Positions 1 through 8,089 are shown, counted from the stretch's first letter. The stretch is DNA of 13,651 bases from CAIWTU01 sp035686205 (GCA_035686205.1 DASRZQ010000015.1:1-13651); one strand, 5' to 3'. Numbers and translations: made by a program. Notes: generated from the letters alone by a model not told the origin.

Positions 1-163
1 CCGTGAGCTGGCCGGGAAGGCCATGGCTCGGGTGAACCTTGCGGAAAATGTTTTTTTCACAGGAAACATCAAGAGTTTAAGGCTGAATGACGTGATTGTG
101 CAAAAGGACAAGCTCTCGATCCAGGTCTGCGCCGAAGGTGAATCGGCCATCTTCTTGCATTGA
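1..163 (+). CDS. C-terminal fragment, DUF4403-like protein (5' end outside window)
   Basis: An open frame enters from the left edge (first full codon at position 2) and ends at TGA 161-163, giving about 53 residues. The visible tail has the pattern G-N-I-K-S-L-R-L-N-D-V-I-V ... L-S-I-Q-V-x-A-E-G-E-S. This resembles the end of DUF4403 proteins, where a beta-rich repeat closes with 'G.i.sLrv..V.....gL.v.v.aeG'. DUF4403 has no firmly established function. The end of the gene lies 58 bases from the convergent end of the DUF523-DUF1722 gene, and I see no clear terminator between them. The family call rests on a short tail and is tentative; that this is a real reading frame is more secure, because it stays open to the window edge and has a sensible protein-like composition. 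Confidence 0.5.
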   Translation, partial: RELAGKAMARVNLAENVFFTGNIKSLRLNDVIVQKDKLSIQVCAEGESAIFLH

Positions 164-221
164 TCGCGGTCGGAATAAGGATCTGATACCAAGTATAAAA
201 AACGAATCCGCGGCTACAAGC

Positions 222-1184
222 TCACACATGGTTCCTCAGCATAAGCTCCATCGGATGTGGGTTCAGGAAGTACTGTTTCTTCAGGTATTGCCGGTCATGC
301 TTGTTGACATAATGCCTGAGAAGTGTGACCGGCACGACGAGCGGGATCAGCCGGTCGCGGTATTGCCGGATCACTTCGAGGAGTTCCGCCTTTTCCCCAT
401 GGCTTAGCTCTTTTTTGAAGTGCCCCATGATATGCATCAGCACGTCGCTGTTCTTCCTTGGCGTGGCATGCAGCTCAAGGGCGCGCATGAACAGCTCCAG
501 GTAACGCTCCATGAGAAGCGGACGGTCGATGTTTTTCCCCTCCGCCACCAGCTTCCCCATCTCCCGGTAAATCCGAGGCGAATGGGCCATGAGCTGGAGC
601 TTGTGGGCCGTGTGGAATCCGACCAGCTCCCCCAGGCTCCCCGAATCCGCCAGAAAGTCCTTCCAGCGCCGGAAAGCGAAGATCCTCTCGATGAAGTTCT
701 CACGGATATCCATATCGTAAAGGCGGCCTTCTTCTTCGACGGGAAGGAGCGGAAAGTGTTTCACAACCGCGTCCGCGAACAGCCCCCGGCCCGATCTGAC
801 CGGGACCCCCTTGTTATACACCTTGACCCGGAAAAGACCGGAGCTTGGTGAATTTTTCTTGAATATGAAGCCGCAGAGGTCCTCGTTTTCCAGCTCCATT
901 ACAACGCGCCTGCAATATTCCAGCATTTGTCCTGTTAAGTCTATACCCGTCTTGACTGTAACCAGACGTGGATTTTCCGGATCTCCCTGAAGACGCATGG
1001 CTTCGCGCGGAACCGGCAATCCGCATCCGACCTCCGGGCAGACCGGGACGAATGTGAAAAAACGTCCGAGAGTGTCGGTGATGTAATGATCGTGCTTGTG
1101 TCCGCCGTCGTAGCGGACCTTTTCGCCGAGCAGACAGGAGCTGACCCCGACCTTGATCTGTCGGCTTTTCACGAATTCAGGCAA
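222..1184 (-). CDS. DUF523-DUF1722 fusion protein (TudS/YbgA-related)
   Basis: This 320-aa protein has two domains. Residues about 8-150 are DUF523, the family that includes the [4Fe-4S] thiouracil desulfurase TudS. Residues about 188-303 are DUF1722, the domain of E. coli YbgA, with the H-T-A-H-K-L-Q-L-M-A-H-S signature. Visible cysteines are C17 (SSCLLG), C49 and C54 (VCPEVGCG), C91 and C104 (DLCGF). The family's usual third cluster cysteine in 'SPSCG' is serine here (SPSSG, S115). The start is TTG at 1184-1182, preceded by AGAGGA at a 6-base distance; the GTG four codons later has no ribosome site. It is the last gene of a minus-strand series, 79 bases after the DUF393 gene. Cytoplasmic location is inferred from the lack of a signal peptide or membrane helix. 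Family assignment is strong; the substrate is unknown. Confidence 0.88.
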   Translation of the reverse strand: MPEFVKSRQIKVGVSSCLLGEKVRYDGGHKHDHYITDTLGRFFTFVPVCPEVGCGLPVPREAMRLQGDPENPRLVTVKTGIDLTGQMLEYCRRVVMELENEDLCGFIFKKNSPSSGLFRVKVYNKGVPVRSGRGLFADAVVKHFPLLPVEEEGRLYDMDIRENFIERIFAFRRWKDFLADSGSLGELVGFHTAHKLQLMAHSPRIYREMGKLVAEGKNIDRPLLMERYLELFMRALELHATPRKNSDVLMHIMGHFKKELSHGEKAELLEVIRQYRDRLIPLVVPVTLLRHYVNKHDRQYLKKQYFLNPHPMELMLRNHV

Positions 1185-1263
1185 TTATTTTCCTCTGGCG
1201 AAAATTATTGGAGCTTGATTTCATTTACCATAACAGAATTTCCGGCGGGTTCATAGCGCCCCG

Positions 1264-1683
1264 TCATGAAGGCGGACGTCTGCCGATCCTGCAGGCGTTT
1301 ATCCGTCGTTTTGGAAGGTATTTCCTGAGACGGGCAAAAGTCAAATATGCCGTACGGGCGAAAAAACTGATGCCGGGGATTGAAACCAGCGTGGCGAGGA
1401 ATCCGTACCACCACGATGAGGGAAACGCCTGCCAGATTGCCCGGAAAGCCTCCGGTCCACGATAAATCCGCCCGCTCCGGTCGATGGCATGCATCTGGTA
1501 CATGAAATCCGCCAGGTTTATGCCGTACTCAACCGCATTGAAAGACGGTTCGCTGATGTCAATGAACTCCAGCCGCCCTTCGTGGTTCTTCCTCATGTAC
1601 ACGAGCATTTCCGATGAGCAGACGTAACACGACCCGTCATAGAAGACCTTTAACGGAAAATCGGGTTGATTTTCTCCGCTCAA
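1264..1683 (-). CDS. DUF393 / DCC1-like thiol-disulfide oxidoreductase
   Basis: The 139-aa protein shows the family signature near its N-terminus: F-Y-D-G-S-C-Y-V-C, with the redox pair C19 and C22. It also has the later G-P-E-A-F-R-A-I-W segment (about residues 76-84) typical of DUF393 proteins. Residues about 91-117 are hydrophobic and could associate with the membrane. Family members are presumed to carry a thioredoxin-like fold; their substrates are mostly unknown. The start is TTG at 1683-1681, overlapping the TGA of the upstream 92-aa gene as TTGA. That overlap suggests translational coupling, because only a weak G-rich stretch precedes it. The next methionine (residue 26) lies beyond the CxxC motif, so the TTG start is well supported. 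The neighbour downstream is the DUF523-DUF1722 gene, another cysteine-dependent protein. Confidence 0.85.
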   Translation of the reverse strand: MSGENQPDFPLKVFYDGSCYVCSSEMLVYMRKNHEGRLEFIDISEPSFNAVEYGINLADFMYQMHAIDRSGRIYRGPEAFRAIWQAFPSSWWYGFLATLVSIPGISFFARTAYLTFARLRKYLPKRRINACRIGRRPPS

Positions 1684-1958
1684 TGCCCGCCCAGCGCCGC
1701 CTTCACTTTTCTGAGGGTGTCAAGGTTCTTTTGCAGGGCGCTGACATGTTTGTCCATTTCATTGATAGTCGTGCCGAGCTGGACTACGCTTCCCAGGGTT
1801 CCGCCGCTTGAGCCCGCTTTCTTCAGCAGCTCTCCGCCCAGCTCTCCCATCTGGGCATTGGCGCTGCGCTGGGTCAGGTTTCCGCAGAGGTATCCCGCCG
1901 AAAAGATACCAGCTATTATAAAGACGCGCACACCGTAAAATATAGCCTTGCGTGACAT
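1680..1958 (-). CDS. Small membrane-anchored hypothetical protein (92 aa)
   Basis: I do not recognise a family. Residues about 8-27 form one hydrophobic segment (IFYGVRVFIIAGIFSAGYLC), which would act as an uncleaved anchor or signal sequence. It is followed by a Gly/Ser-rich stretch and then an amphipathic helix (about residues 62-90) with a coiled-coil look (NEMDKHVSALQKNLDTLRKV). The topology would leave most of the chain in the periplasm. ATG 1958-1956 follows AAGGAG with a 6-base spacer, an excellent ribosome site. The stop overlaps the start of the DUF393 gene, so the two are probably coupled. Directly upstream, 27 bases from the ATG, is the end of the 214-bp foldback element, which may have separated this operon from an older promoter. 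Confidence 0.75.
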   Translation of the reverse strand: MSRKAIFYGVRVFIIAGIFSAGYLCGNLTQRSANAQMGELGGELLKKAGSSGGTLGSVVQLGTTINEMDKHVSALQKNLDTLRKVKAALGGH

Positions 1959-1985
1959 ATTAAGCTCCTTTCGAGTTGAGGGTTA

Positions 1986-2199
1986 AGAGCTTGTTCGTAA
2001 ATAAGCATTCCGGGCTCGCATCCCGTCTCCCGCCTGCCAAAGTTGTACGGCGCGCAGGTCACGCCGTCTTTGACCTGTCCTCAATCGCAAAAACCTCGAC
2101 GTATCCCTGGCTACGCCCGCGGTTTTGCTCAATCGTCCAGGCCAAACCCGGCATAAATCCGGGCGCGATCATTCGGAACGTTATTTACGAACAAGCTCT
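1986..2199. repeat. 214-bp foldback (MITE-like) element with 19-bp perfect inverted ends
   Basis: The ends are exact inverted copies: agagcttgttcgtaaataa at 1986-2004 and its reverse complement at 2181-2199. Complementarity continues inside as nested arms: 2063-2066 with 2149-2152, 2069-2077 with 2138-2146 (8 of 9), 2090-2095 with 2121-2126 (AAAACC/GGTTTT), and 2100-2103 with 2112-2115. The whole unit can therefore fold into one long imperfect hairpin. No convincing protein is encoded, and no target-site duplication is evident in the flanking bases. It sits 15 bases after the mscS stop codon and 27 bases before the start codon of the next minus-strand gene. It behaves like a non-autonomous mobile or REP-like repeat; whether it is multicopy cannot be seen from this window. 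Confidence 0.75.
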
Positions 2200-2214
2200 A
2201 AATCGCCTGCAGGG

Positions 2215-3030
2215 TTACTGGTTATGTACCAGAACCACCTGCGCCGGCATCGGCGCCGGGAAGCCCGCCACCGATAAAGACTCACGGATGGTGCGGTTGC
2301 CGTCGAAATAAACCTGCCAGTAATGGTCATTATGGCAGAACGGGCGCACGGCGAGAACCGGACCGACAAGATTGAACTCCAGAATTTCGACTTCAACCGC
2401 CGGTTCGGCAAGGACGTTCGGCACTTTGGCGAGCTCTTCGCGAAGCAGCTGCATGGCGGCGATATGGTCGGCGCTGCCGGCAAGCTGGCACTTCAGTTCG
2501 ACCCTGCGAAACGGGTTGTGTGTGTAATTCTGGATCGCATCGCTGAAAATCTTGCCGTTGCCGATCAACGTCATGACATTGTCCTGTGTGTTAATGGTCG
2601 TGGCAAAAAGTCCTATCTCCTTTACGGTTCCTGTTGTGCCGCCGGCAGTCACGAAATCGCCAACTTTGAACGGACGTAAAACGATTAGGAAACCGCCTGC
2701 CGCCAGGTTTGAAAGGAGACCGCTCCAGGCGGCGCCGACGGCAATGCCGATACCGGCCACCAAGGCGGCGAAGGTCGTCGTCTGCACCCCGAAGTAGCCG
2801 AGGATCGCGACGACCAGGACGATATTCAGTGTTACCGCGACAAAACTGCCGACATAACGTATCAGGCTCGGGTCGATCTTCTGCTTCTCCAACACCCGCT
2901 GCAACATGCGTCCGACCAGCCCGATCAGCCAGCGGCCGACAATCCAGAAAGCAATGGCTGCGGCAATTTTGGTAATAATCGCCATTCCGTAAGATGCGAC
3001 AAGTTGTTGGTACTGACCAAGGTTCTCCAT
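2215..3030 (-). CDS. mscS: Small-conductance mechanosensitive channel, MscS family
   Basis: This 271-aa inner-membrane channel, close to E. coli MscS in length (286), would open under membrane tension and release solutes on osmotic downshock. Three membrane helices are visible: about residues 15-40, 60-80 and 84-113. The third is the pore helix with the glycine/alanine pattern G-I-G-I-A-V-G-A-A ... L-S-N-L-A-A-G-G. It is followed by the beta-domain motif R-P-F-K-V-G-D-F-V and a C-terminal alpha/beta region with R-R-V-E-L. A conserved 'PNG' in the beta domain reads G-N-G here (residues 157-159). ATG 3030-3028 is preceded by AAGGAGGG with a 6-base spacer. It is divergent from the DUF748 gene and likely has its own promoter at 3129-3156. 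Confidence 0.95.
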   Translation of the reverse strand: MENLGQYQQLVASYGMAIITKIAAAIAFWIVGRWLIGLVGRMLQRVLEKQKIDPSLIRYVGSFVAVTLNIVLVVAILGYFGVQTTTFAALVAGIGIAVGAAWSGLLSNLAAGGFLIVLRPFKVGDFVTAGGTTGTVKEIGLFATTINTQDNVMTLIGNGKIFSDAIQNYTHNPFRRVELKCQLAGSADHIAAMQLLREELAKVPNVLAEPAVEVEILEFNLVGPVLAVRPFCHNDHYWQVYFDGNRTIRESLSVAGFPAPMPAQVVLVHNQ

Positions 3031-3128
3031 AACTTTCCCTCCTTGATGCGAAAATTATCTTTCGTCCGGCTCCGTGTCCCGTCTGAATTTTTCCAAGAAG
3101 GAAAAAATTTAATGACTCAAGTGATTTA

Positions 3129-3156
3129 ATTATACCTAATATTCCGACGCTGCAAA
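3129..3156 (-). promoter_or_regulatory. Candidate sigma-70 promoter for mscS
   Basis: On the minus strand a perfect TATAAT (3134-3129) lies 16 bases after TTTGCA (3156-3151, 4 of 6 matches to TTGACA). Transcription would begin near 3122, leaving about a 90-base leader before the mscS start codon. It sits in the mscS/DUF748 divergent region, which holds no other gene. Confidence 0.5.
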
Positions 3157-3304
3157 TGCATGAGCGAGTTTTCTTTCGCAGCTGTTTCAATGGAGTGTCA
3201 TTGACAAGTTGCCGGATTCTGCAAAAATCTAATAAAAGTTGATACATGATTTGGCTCGTGAATAATGGCAGGCCTGATTTTACCGGAACGGTGCTGGAGG
3301 CGGA

Positions 3305-6300
3305 ATGAAAACATGGAAAAAAGTAGCTGTTACTTTTGCGGTTTGTTTAATCCTGGCGGCGGCTTTCGTGACCTTCATCCTTCCCGGCATCGTCAAAGAG
3401 ATGGCCATCCGAGGAATAGAGACGGCAACGGGCAGAAGGCTCACCATAGGAAGGATCGGGATTAATCCGATCACCTGGACCGCCGAAATTGAAAAGGTCC
3501 GTCTGACGGAGAGACGCGCGAACATAACTTTCGTCTCGTTCAGCAGCGCCCGGATCTCCGTAAGCCCCGTCTCCATCTTCAGGGCGGCGCCAGTCGTTTC
3601 GGAAGTGCGTTTAAATTCTCCGTATGTCCGACTGGAGCGGACCGCCGCCAATACTTACAACTTCTCCGATCTGCTGCGGAGGAAAGACTCCGGGGGCGCC
3701 GGCAGTAAAAAACCGGCGGAAACCCCGCGATTTTCCCTGAATAATATTATCATCAGCAACGGGGCGATCGATTTCCACGACCGGGCTGTAGCCGTGGGAA
3801 AAACCCATACGGTGCGCCATCTCAACTTGTCCCTGCCGTTTTTCGGCACCATGCCCTACATGGCTTCACGTTATGTGACGCCGAGCCTGAAATGCGAGGT
3901 TAACGGAGCACCGTTCAGATTCGACGGAAAGCTCAAGGTTTTTCCGGACCTGGCTGAGGCATCCGTTGAAGTGAATCTGTCTGACCTGGATATTCCATTT
4001 TACGAGGCTTACATACCCGCAAGCCTGCCGGTTTCAATCGAGAGGGGGATGCTGTCAACCTCCCTGGAGGTCAGGTACCAGGTGGCAAGGAAAGGACAGC
4101 CGGACTTGATTCTGTCCGGCAGTGCGGCTCTTGCGGGCATCTTCCTCAGGGACAGGACCGGCTCTCCAGTTTTCGCCCTGAAAAGGGGCGAGGCAAGGAT
4201 AAGCCGGGCGAAGGTTCTGGCTGAAGAGTTCGATCTTTCTTCGGTTTCCACCGAAGGGCTGGAGGTGTACCTATCCCGTGACCGCAGGGGGGCCTGGAGT
4301 CATGAGCGCCTTGCCGGCGGGAAGCCGTCAGCTACCCCGGAAAGGAAAATTCTGCTGAATATCGACAAAGCCGGGATGCGGGGCGGAAATTTTCATTTTA
4401 CCGACCAGCTTCCGGCAGGGGGATTCAGAACCGACCTGCGGGATATCAATATCGATGTGAAAGGTTTCTCCACTGCTCCCGGCAAGAAGGCCGGCTACAC
4501 TTTCTCCGCCGAATCCGCCAAAGGGGAAAAACTGGCAGTAAAAGGGGAATTCACCATCAGTCCCATATCCACAAACTCGTCCATCGATCTGAAAAGCCTG
4601 GTGCTTGAATCATACTACCCTTACTTAAATGGTATTTTGCGAAGCCCGGTCTCGGGGCGTCTCGACCTGAAAACGGACCTCGGCTTTTCCCGGGAAGCCG
4701 GCCTGAAAGCCGAAAAGACCGATATCCAATTGAGGGGGATATCCGCGCCCTTCGGCAAAAAAGAGGGAGTTCGGCTGGCGACGGTTGACATAAAGAGCGG
4801 CGTTTTCAATCTGTCAGGGAACAGCCTCCTCGTGGACTCAGTCGCCATAAGCAACGGTGACATACATTTCTCCCGGGACGGCGGTGGAAAGTTCTCATGG
4901 GAGAGCCTGCTACCCGCAGGAGCAGCGCCTCAACAAAATGTACGTAAGAAAGCGTCCAGCAAGCCGTTTCGCTATACGATCAGAAGATTCAACGGCGAAC
5001 GGCTGAACATAACCTTTGCCGACGGGATGAAGGAGGACCGGCCGGTCTTCAAGGTACGCGGGCTCAAGCTCGGTATCACCGGATTCAGTGGGCCGGAGAA
5101 GATTGCGCCGTTTGCATTTTCGGCGGTTTACGGGAAATCCGCGTCGATGAAGGGGAAGGGCAGTTTCAGGGGGCAGCCTTTCAAGCTGGCCGGCGACTTT
5201 GCCGTCAGAAAGCTGCCGCTCACCGACTTCGAGCCCTATCTGCCGGAAAATCTCACTGTTACCCTGGCGGACGGCACTGTTGATACGAATATTTATCTCA
5301 GCCTGGAAAAAAAGAAGGACGATCTCACCGGCAGGTTCCGGGGGAATCTGGGGGTGCGCGGGTTCTACTGCCTTGACGCGGACGGGAATGATCTGCTGAA
5401 ATGGGAAAGCCTGCAGATCGACAGAATGAGCGGCGGCTTCGGCCCGTTCACCCTTTCCGTGGATGATATCTCGCTGGATAATTTCTATTCGAGGGTTGTG
5501 GTAAACAAAGACGGAACCCTTAATCTGCAGCACCTGACAGCCGCCGACGACGAGGCGAAAACAGAACACAAAACCGCCCCGGTTGCGGCAGACCCTCCTG
5601 CCGGAACCGTCGCCGCGCCTCCCCCCTCGTCCGGACGCGGGAATATAAGGATCGATGCCGTCACCATGCAGGGGGGAGTTCTCGCCTTTACCGACAGTCA
5701 CCTGAAGAACGAATACTCCAGCACGTTCTATAACCTTGGCGGACGGATCAGCGGGCTTTCTTCCGAGGAGAACCGTTTCGCGGACGTGGATTTGCGCGGC
5801 AACCTGCAAAACCTTTCCCCCCTCAGGATAACCGGGCAGATAAACCCTCTGAGGGATGATCTCTTTATCGACCTGAAGATCAGTTTCAATGATATCGAAA
5901 TTTCTCCCCTCACCCCCTATTCGAGCACCTACCTCGGATACACGATAGACAAAGGGAAGCTCTTTCTCGATCTGAAGTACCGGATCGAAAAGAAAAAACT
6001 GGACTCCACGAACAAGGTTTTCATCGACCAGTTCACTTTCGGCGGCAAGGTTGAAAGCGACAAGGCGACAAAACTGCCGGTCCGCCTGGCGGTGGCTCTC
6101 CTCAAGGACCGGAAGGGGGAAATACATCTCGACCTGCCGGTTACCGGCCAGACTGACGACCCGCAATTCAGCGTATGGCGGGTGGTTTTGAAGATGTTGA
6201 AAAACCTGCTTGTGAAGGCGGCCACTTCGCCTTTCACGCTCCTTGCGTCGATGGTCGGAGGCAACGAGGATTTCAGCTGCGTTACATTCCCCTACGGCTC

Positions 6301-6844
6301 CACCGAGATCCCGTCCGCCGAACGGGAGAAACTGCTGAAGCTGGCGTCAGCCCTGAGGGACAGGCCAGGCCTCAAGACGGAAATAACCGGTTACGCAGCC
6401 AGGGAGGCGGATGCGGAAGGTTACCGCAATGAGCTCCTGCTGAAAAAAATGAGAACGGAAAAATTCCTGGATCTGGCAAAGGCGAGGAAGAACCAGCCGG
6501 GCGACTCTCCCGATACCATGCCGATAAAATCCGACGAGTATTCGCGCTATTTGATGACTGTTTATAAAAAAGAGAAATTTCCCAAGCCGCGTACCATAAT
6601 CGGAACCGTAAAGGACATTCCCGACGGCGAAAAGAAAAAGCTGATCCTGGCCCATACGGTGGTAACCGACGAGCAACTGCGCCTGCTTGCCCGCGACAGG
6701 GCGTCGGCGGTGGCAAATTTCCTTGTCCAGGAGGGAAAGGTCGAATCCGTCCGGATATTCCAGAAGAGCGGAGATGCCTTCAAGCCGCCGGAAAAGGAGG
6801 GACAACCGGCGAGCCGCGTGGAGTTCGGCGCAAGTGCGGAGTGA
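3305..6844 (+). CDS. Large AsmA-like / DUF748 envelope protein
   Basis: This 1179-aa protein starts with a single membrane helix (about residues 7-27). A long repetitive beta-rich periplasmic region follows, with motifs such as 'nGxixFxD' recurring near residues 150, 360, 515 and 785. The section around residues 778-980 is the best DUF748 match (D-L-K-I-S-F-N-D-I-E-I-S-P-L-T-P-Y and following). A Pro/Ala-rich linker lies near 755-777. The tail from about 985 onward resembles an OmpA-like domain (F-P-Y-G-S-T-E-I-P). AsmA-like relatives such as YhdP and TamB span the periplasm and are implicated in moving phospholipid or assembling the outer membrane; the same role here is inference. ATG 3305 follows GGAGG with a short 4-base spacer. 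The downstream FUSC gene on the same strand may be co-transcribed. Confidence 0.88.
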   Translation: MKTWKKVAVTFAVCLILAAAFVTFILPGIVKEMAIRGIETATGRRLTIGRIGINPITWTAEIEKVRLTERRANITFVSFSSARISVSPVSIFRAAPVVSEVRLNSPYVRLERTAANTYNFSDLLRRKDSGGAGSKKPAETPRFSLNNIIISNGAIDFHDRAVAVGKTHTVRHLNLSLPFFGTMPYMASRYVTPSLKCEVNGAPFRFDGKLKVFPDLAEASVEVNLSDLDIPFYEAYIPASLPVSIERGMLSTSLEVRYQVARKGQPDLILSGSAALAGIFLRDRTGSPVFALKRGEARISRAKVLAEEFDLSSVSTEGLEVYLSRDRRGAWSHERLAGGKPSATPERKILLNIDKAGMRGGNFHFTDQLPAGGFRTDLRDINIDVKGFSTAPGKKAGYTFSAESAKGEKLAVKGEFTISPISTNSSIDLKSLVLESYYPYLNGILRSPVSGRLDLKTDLGFSREAGLKAEKTDIQLRGISAPFGKKEGVRLATVDIKSGVFNLSGNSLLVDSVAISNGDIHFSRDGGGKFSWESLLPAGAAPQQNVRKKASSKPFRYTIRRFNGERLNITFADGMKEDRPVFKVRGLKLGITGFSGPEKIAPFAFSAVYGKSASMKGKGSFRGQPFKLAGDFAVRKLPLTDFEPYLPENLTVTLADGTVDTNIYLSLEKKKDDLTGRFRGNLGVRGFYCLDADGNDLLKWESLQIDRMSGGFGPFTLSVDDISLDNFYSRVVVNKDGTLNLQHLTAADDEAKTEHKTAPVAADPPAGTVAAPPPSSGRGNIRIDAVTMQGGVLAFTDSHLKNEYSSTFYNLGGRISGLSSEENRFADVDLRGNLQNLSPLRITGQINPLRDDLFIDLKISFNDIEISPLTPYSSTYLGYTIDKGKLFLDLKYRIEKKKLDSTNKVFIDQFTFGGKVESDKATKLPVRLAVALLKDRKGEIHLDLPVTGQTDDPQFSVWRVVLKMLKNLLVKAATSPFTLLASMVGGNEDFSCVTFPYGSTEIPSAEREKLLKLASALRDRPGLKTEITGYAAREADAEGYRNELLLKKMRTEKFLDLAKARKNQPGDSPDTMPIKSDEYSRYLMTVYKKEKFPKPRTIIGTVKDIPDGEKKKLILAHTVVTDEQLRLLARDRASAVANFLVQEGKVESVRIFQKSGDAFKPPEKEGQPASRVEFGASAE

Positions 6845-6870
6845 TGTCGTTTGGAAGATAAACCTTTTCT

Positions 6871-6899
6871 TTGACTATGTCCTTCCATGGTGCTATTTA
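6871..6899 (+). promoter_or_regulatory. Weak candidate promoter before the FUSC gene
   Basis: TTGACT (6871-6876, 5 of 6) is followed after exactly 17 bases by TATTTA (6894-6899, only 3 of 6). If used, transcription would start near 6906, after the possible ATG at 6887 but before the ATG at 6935. That would favour the shorter FUSC protein. The -10 element is poor, so confidence is low. Confidence 0.25.
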
Positions 6900-6934
6900 C
6901 ACTGCTTTGCCAAATATCCGATACGGATCGCATA

Positions 6935-7996
6935 ATGAGGAAAGAGGGGGAAAAAAGGGCAAGGGAGCATTTCCGCCAGGCCGTCAAGACGGGAATCGCA
7001 GGGGTCGTGAGCCTGTGCCTGGCGGAACTCTTCAGTCTCCGCGAGGGGTATTGGGCGGTTATCAGCGCCGTTATCGTCATGCAGTCAAGCATCGGAGCCG
7101 CCATAAGCGCCGCGTGGAGCAGAATGGCCGGAACAGCCATCGGCGCTTTCATGGGGGCGATTTTTGCGGCACTGTGGGGTGTCAACGCCCTTTCTTTCGG
7201 GTTTGCCGTGACAATTACGGTCCTTGTCTGCGCGTTTCTCGGGCTTCTCGACAGCTATCGGCTGGCAAGCGCGACGGTGGCAATTGTCATGCTCTTCGCG
7301 CACGCGGATGTGACTTGGATTGTAGCTCTCCATCGATTTCTCGAAGTATCCCTGGGAGTGGTCGTCGCACTTCTGGTAACGGTTTTTATTTGGCCGTCAC
7401 GGGCGCGCAAGAACCTGCATCACGGGATCGCGGACGCTATAGTTCTGCTTCATTCACTTTATGACGCGGCGGTAAGCCTTTATATGCAGGGAATTGACAA
7501 GCCCGCGGGCGAGCTGAGAACAAGGGTCTCCGCCCTCGTGCAAAACAATGAGAGCCTGCTGAAGCAGACCATGTACGAACCGCGCCTGGGACCTGAGCAT
7601 AAAGAGCTGCTGATGCTGCTGATGGAGCATACGCACAGGATACTTCACGCGGTTGACGCGCTGGAACAGACCGTACGGGAGAGCTCCGGCGATACCTTGA
7701 ACAGGAAATTCGAACCGGAGCTCGGCGAACTGGCGGGGCGGATAGGCAGAGGCTTGGTGACGCTTGCCGATGAGGTCCGGGCCTGGAAATTTTCTCTTCC
7801 CGGCGACGAGCTGATGCAGGCGGTTTCCGCACTGGAAGCGAAGGCCGTCGAGGTCCGCGGGGCGCGGTTGATGACGGCATTCGATCTGGAGGAGATTCTG
7901 CATTTGTTCTCCTTCTTTCATTCATTGCGCAACCTGGCGCGGGAACTGGACATGGCGAGGGAGGCCGGCGGCCGCTGGCGCGCTACGGAAATATAG
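6935..7996 (+). CDS. FUSC-family / aromatic acid exporter-like membrane protein
   Basis: From ATG 6935 this is a 353-aa protein. The N-terminal half (about residues 13-150) carries some six closely packed hydrophobic helices with the family motif around M-Q-S-S-I-G-A-A-I ... R-M-A-G-T-A-I-G-A-F. It ends in F-I-W-P. The C-terminal half (about 150-353) is soluble and helical, as in FUSC/ArAE proteins, whose better-known members (such as AaeB) export aromatic acids. The substrate here is unknown. The frame is also open from ATG 6887 (16 more residues), but the extra segment has no family similarity that I can see, and neither ATG has a strong ribosome site. The gene starts 90 bases after DUF748 on the same strand and is closed by the terminator at 8032-8066. 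Confidence 0.85.
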   Translation: MRKEGEKRAREHFRQAVKTGIAGVVSLCLAELFSLREGYWAVISAVIVMQSSIGAAISAAWSRMAGTAIGAFMGAIFAALWGVNALSFGFAVTITVLVCAFLGLLDSYRLASATVAIVMLFAHADVTWIVALHRFLEVSLGVVVALLVTVFIWPSRARKNLHHGIADAIVLLHSLYDAAVSLYMQGIDKPAGELRTRVSALVQNNESLLKQTMYEPRLGPEHKELLMLLMEHTHRILHAVDALEQTVRESSGDTLNRKFEPELGELAGRIGRGLVTLADEVRAWKFSLPGDELMQAVSALEAKAVEVRGARLMTAFDLEEILHLFSFFHSLRNLARELDMAREAGGRWRATEI

Positions 7997-8031
7997 AATC
8001 CCGTCAGGCGGCAACCGGATGAGCCGAATGC

Positions 8032-8066
8032 AAATAGGCGCCCGAACAAGAACGGACGCCTATTTT
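8032..8066. terminator. Probable intrinsic terminator shared by convergent genes
   Basis: A perfect 9-bp stem, aaataggcg (8032-8040) with cgcctattt (8057-8065), has a 16-base loop that can extend the stem by two CC/GG pairs. A T-rich tail (tattttatt) follows on the plus strand. It lies between the stop of the FUSC gene and the stop of the minus-strand gene ending at 8090. On the minus strand the tail is less T-rich, so it should work mainly for the FUSC transcript. Confidence 0.7.
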
Positions 8067-8089
8067 ATTGCCTGGATATCACCGGTAAA

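Noticed and set aside
1983..2203. Target-site duplication flanking the foldback element
   Set aside because: The flanking bases (tta on the left, aaa on the right) do not repeat, so no duplication can be claimed.
1976..2311. 111-aa plus-strand open frame
   Set aside because: It runs through the foldback element and into the antisense of mscS; no ribosome site or family similarity is seen.
2591..3247. 218-aa minus-strand frame overlapping mscS
   Set aside because: It is a different frame over a clear MscS gene, with arginine-rich shadow composition and no signal for initiation.
4910..6166. 418-aa open frame on the minus strand
   Set aside because: It lies wholly antisense to the DUF748 gene, lacks family features and a ribosome site, and is the expected shadow of a long GC-biased gene.
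6871..7464. 197-aa plus-strand frame overlapping the FUSC gene
   Set aside because: It is Arg/Gly-rich in an alternate frame, while the FUSC frame has clear membrane helices and family motifs over the same DNA.
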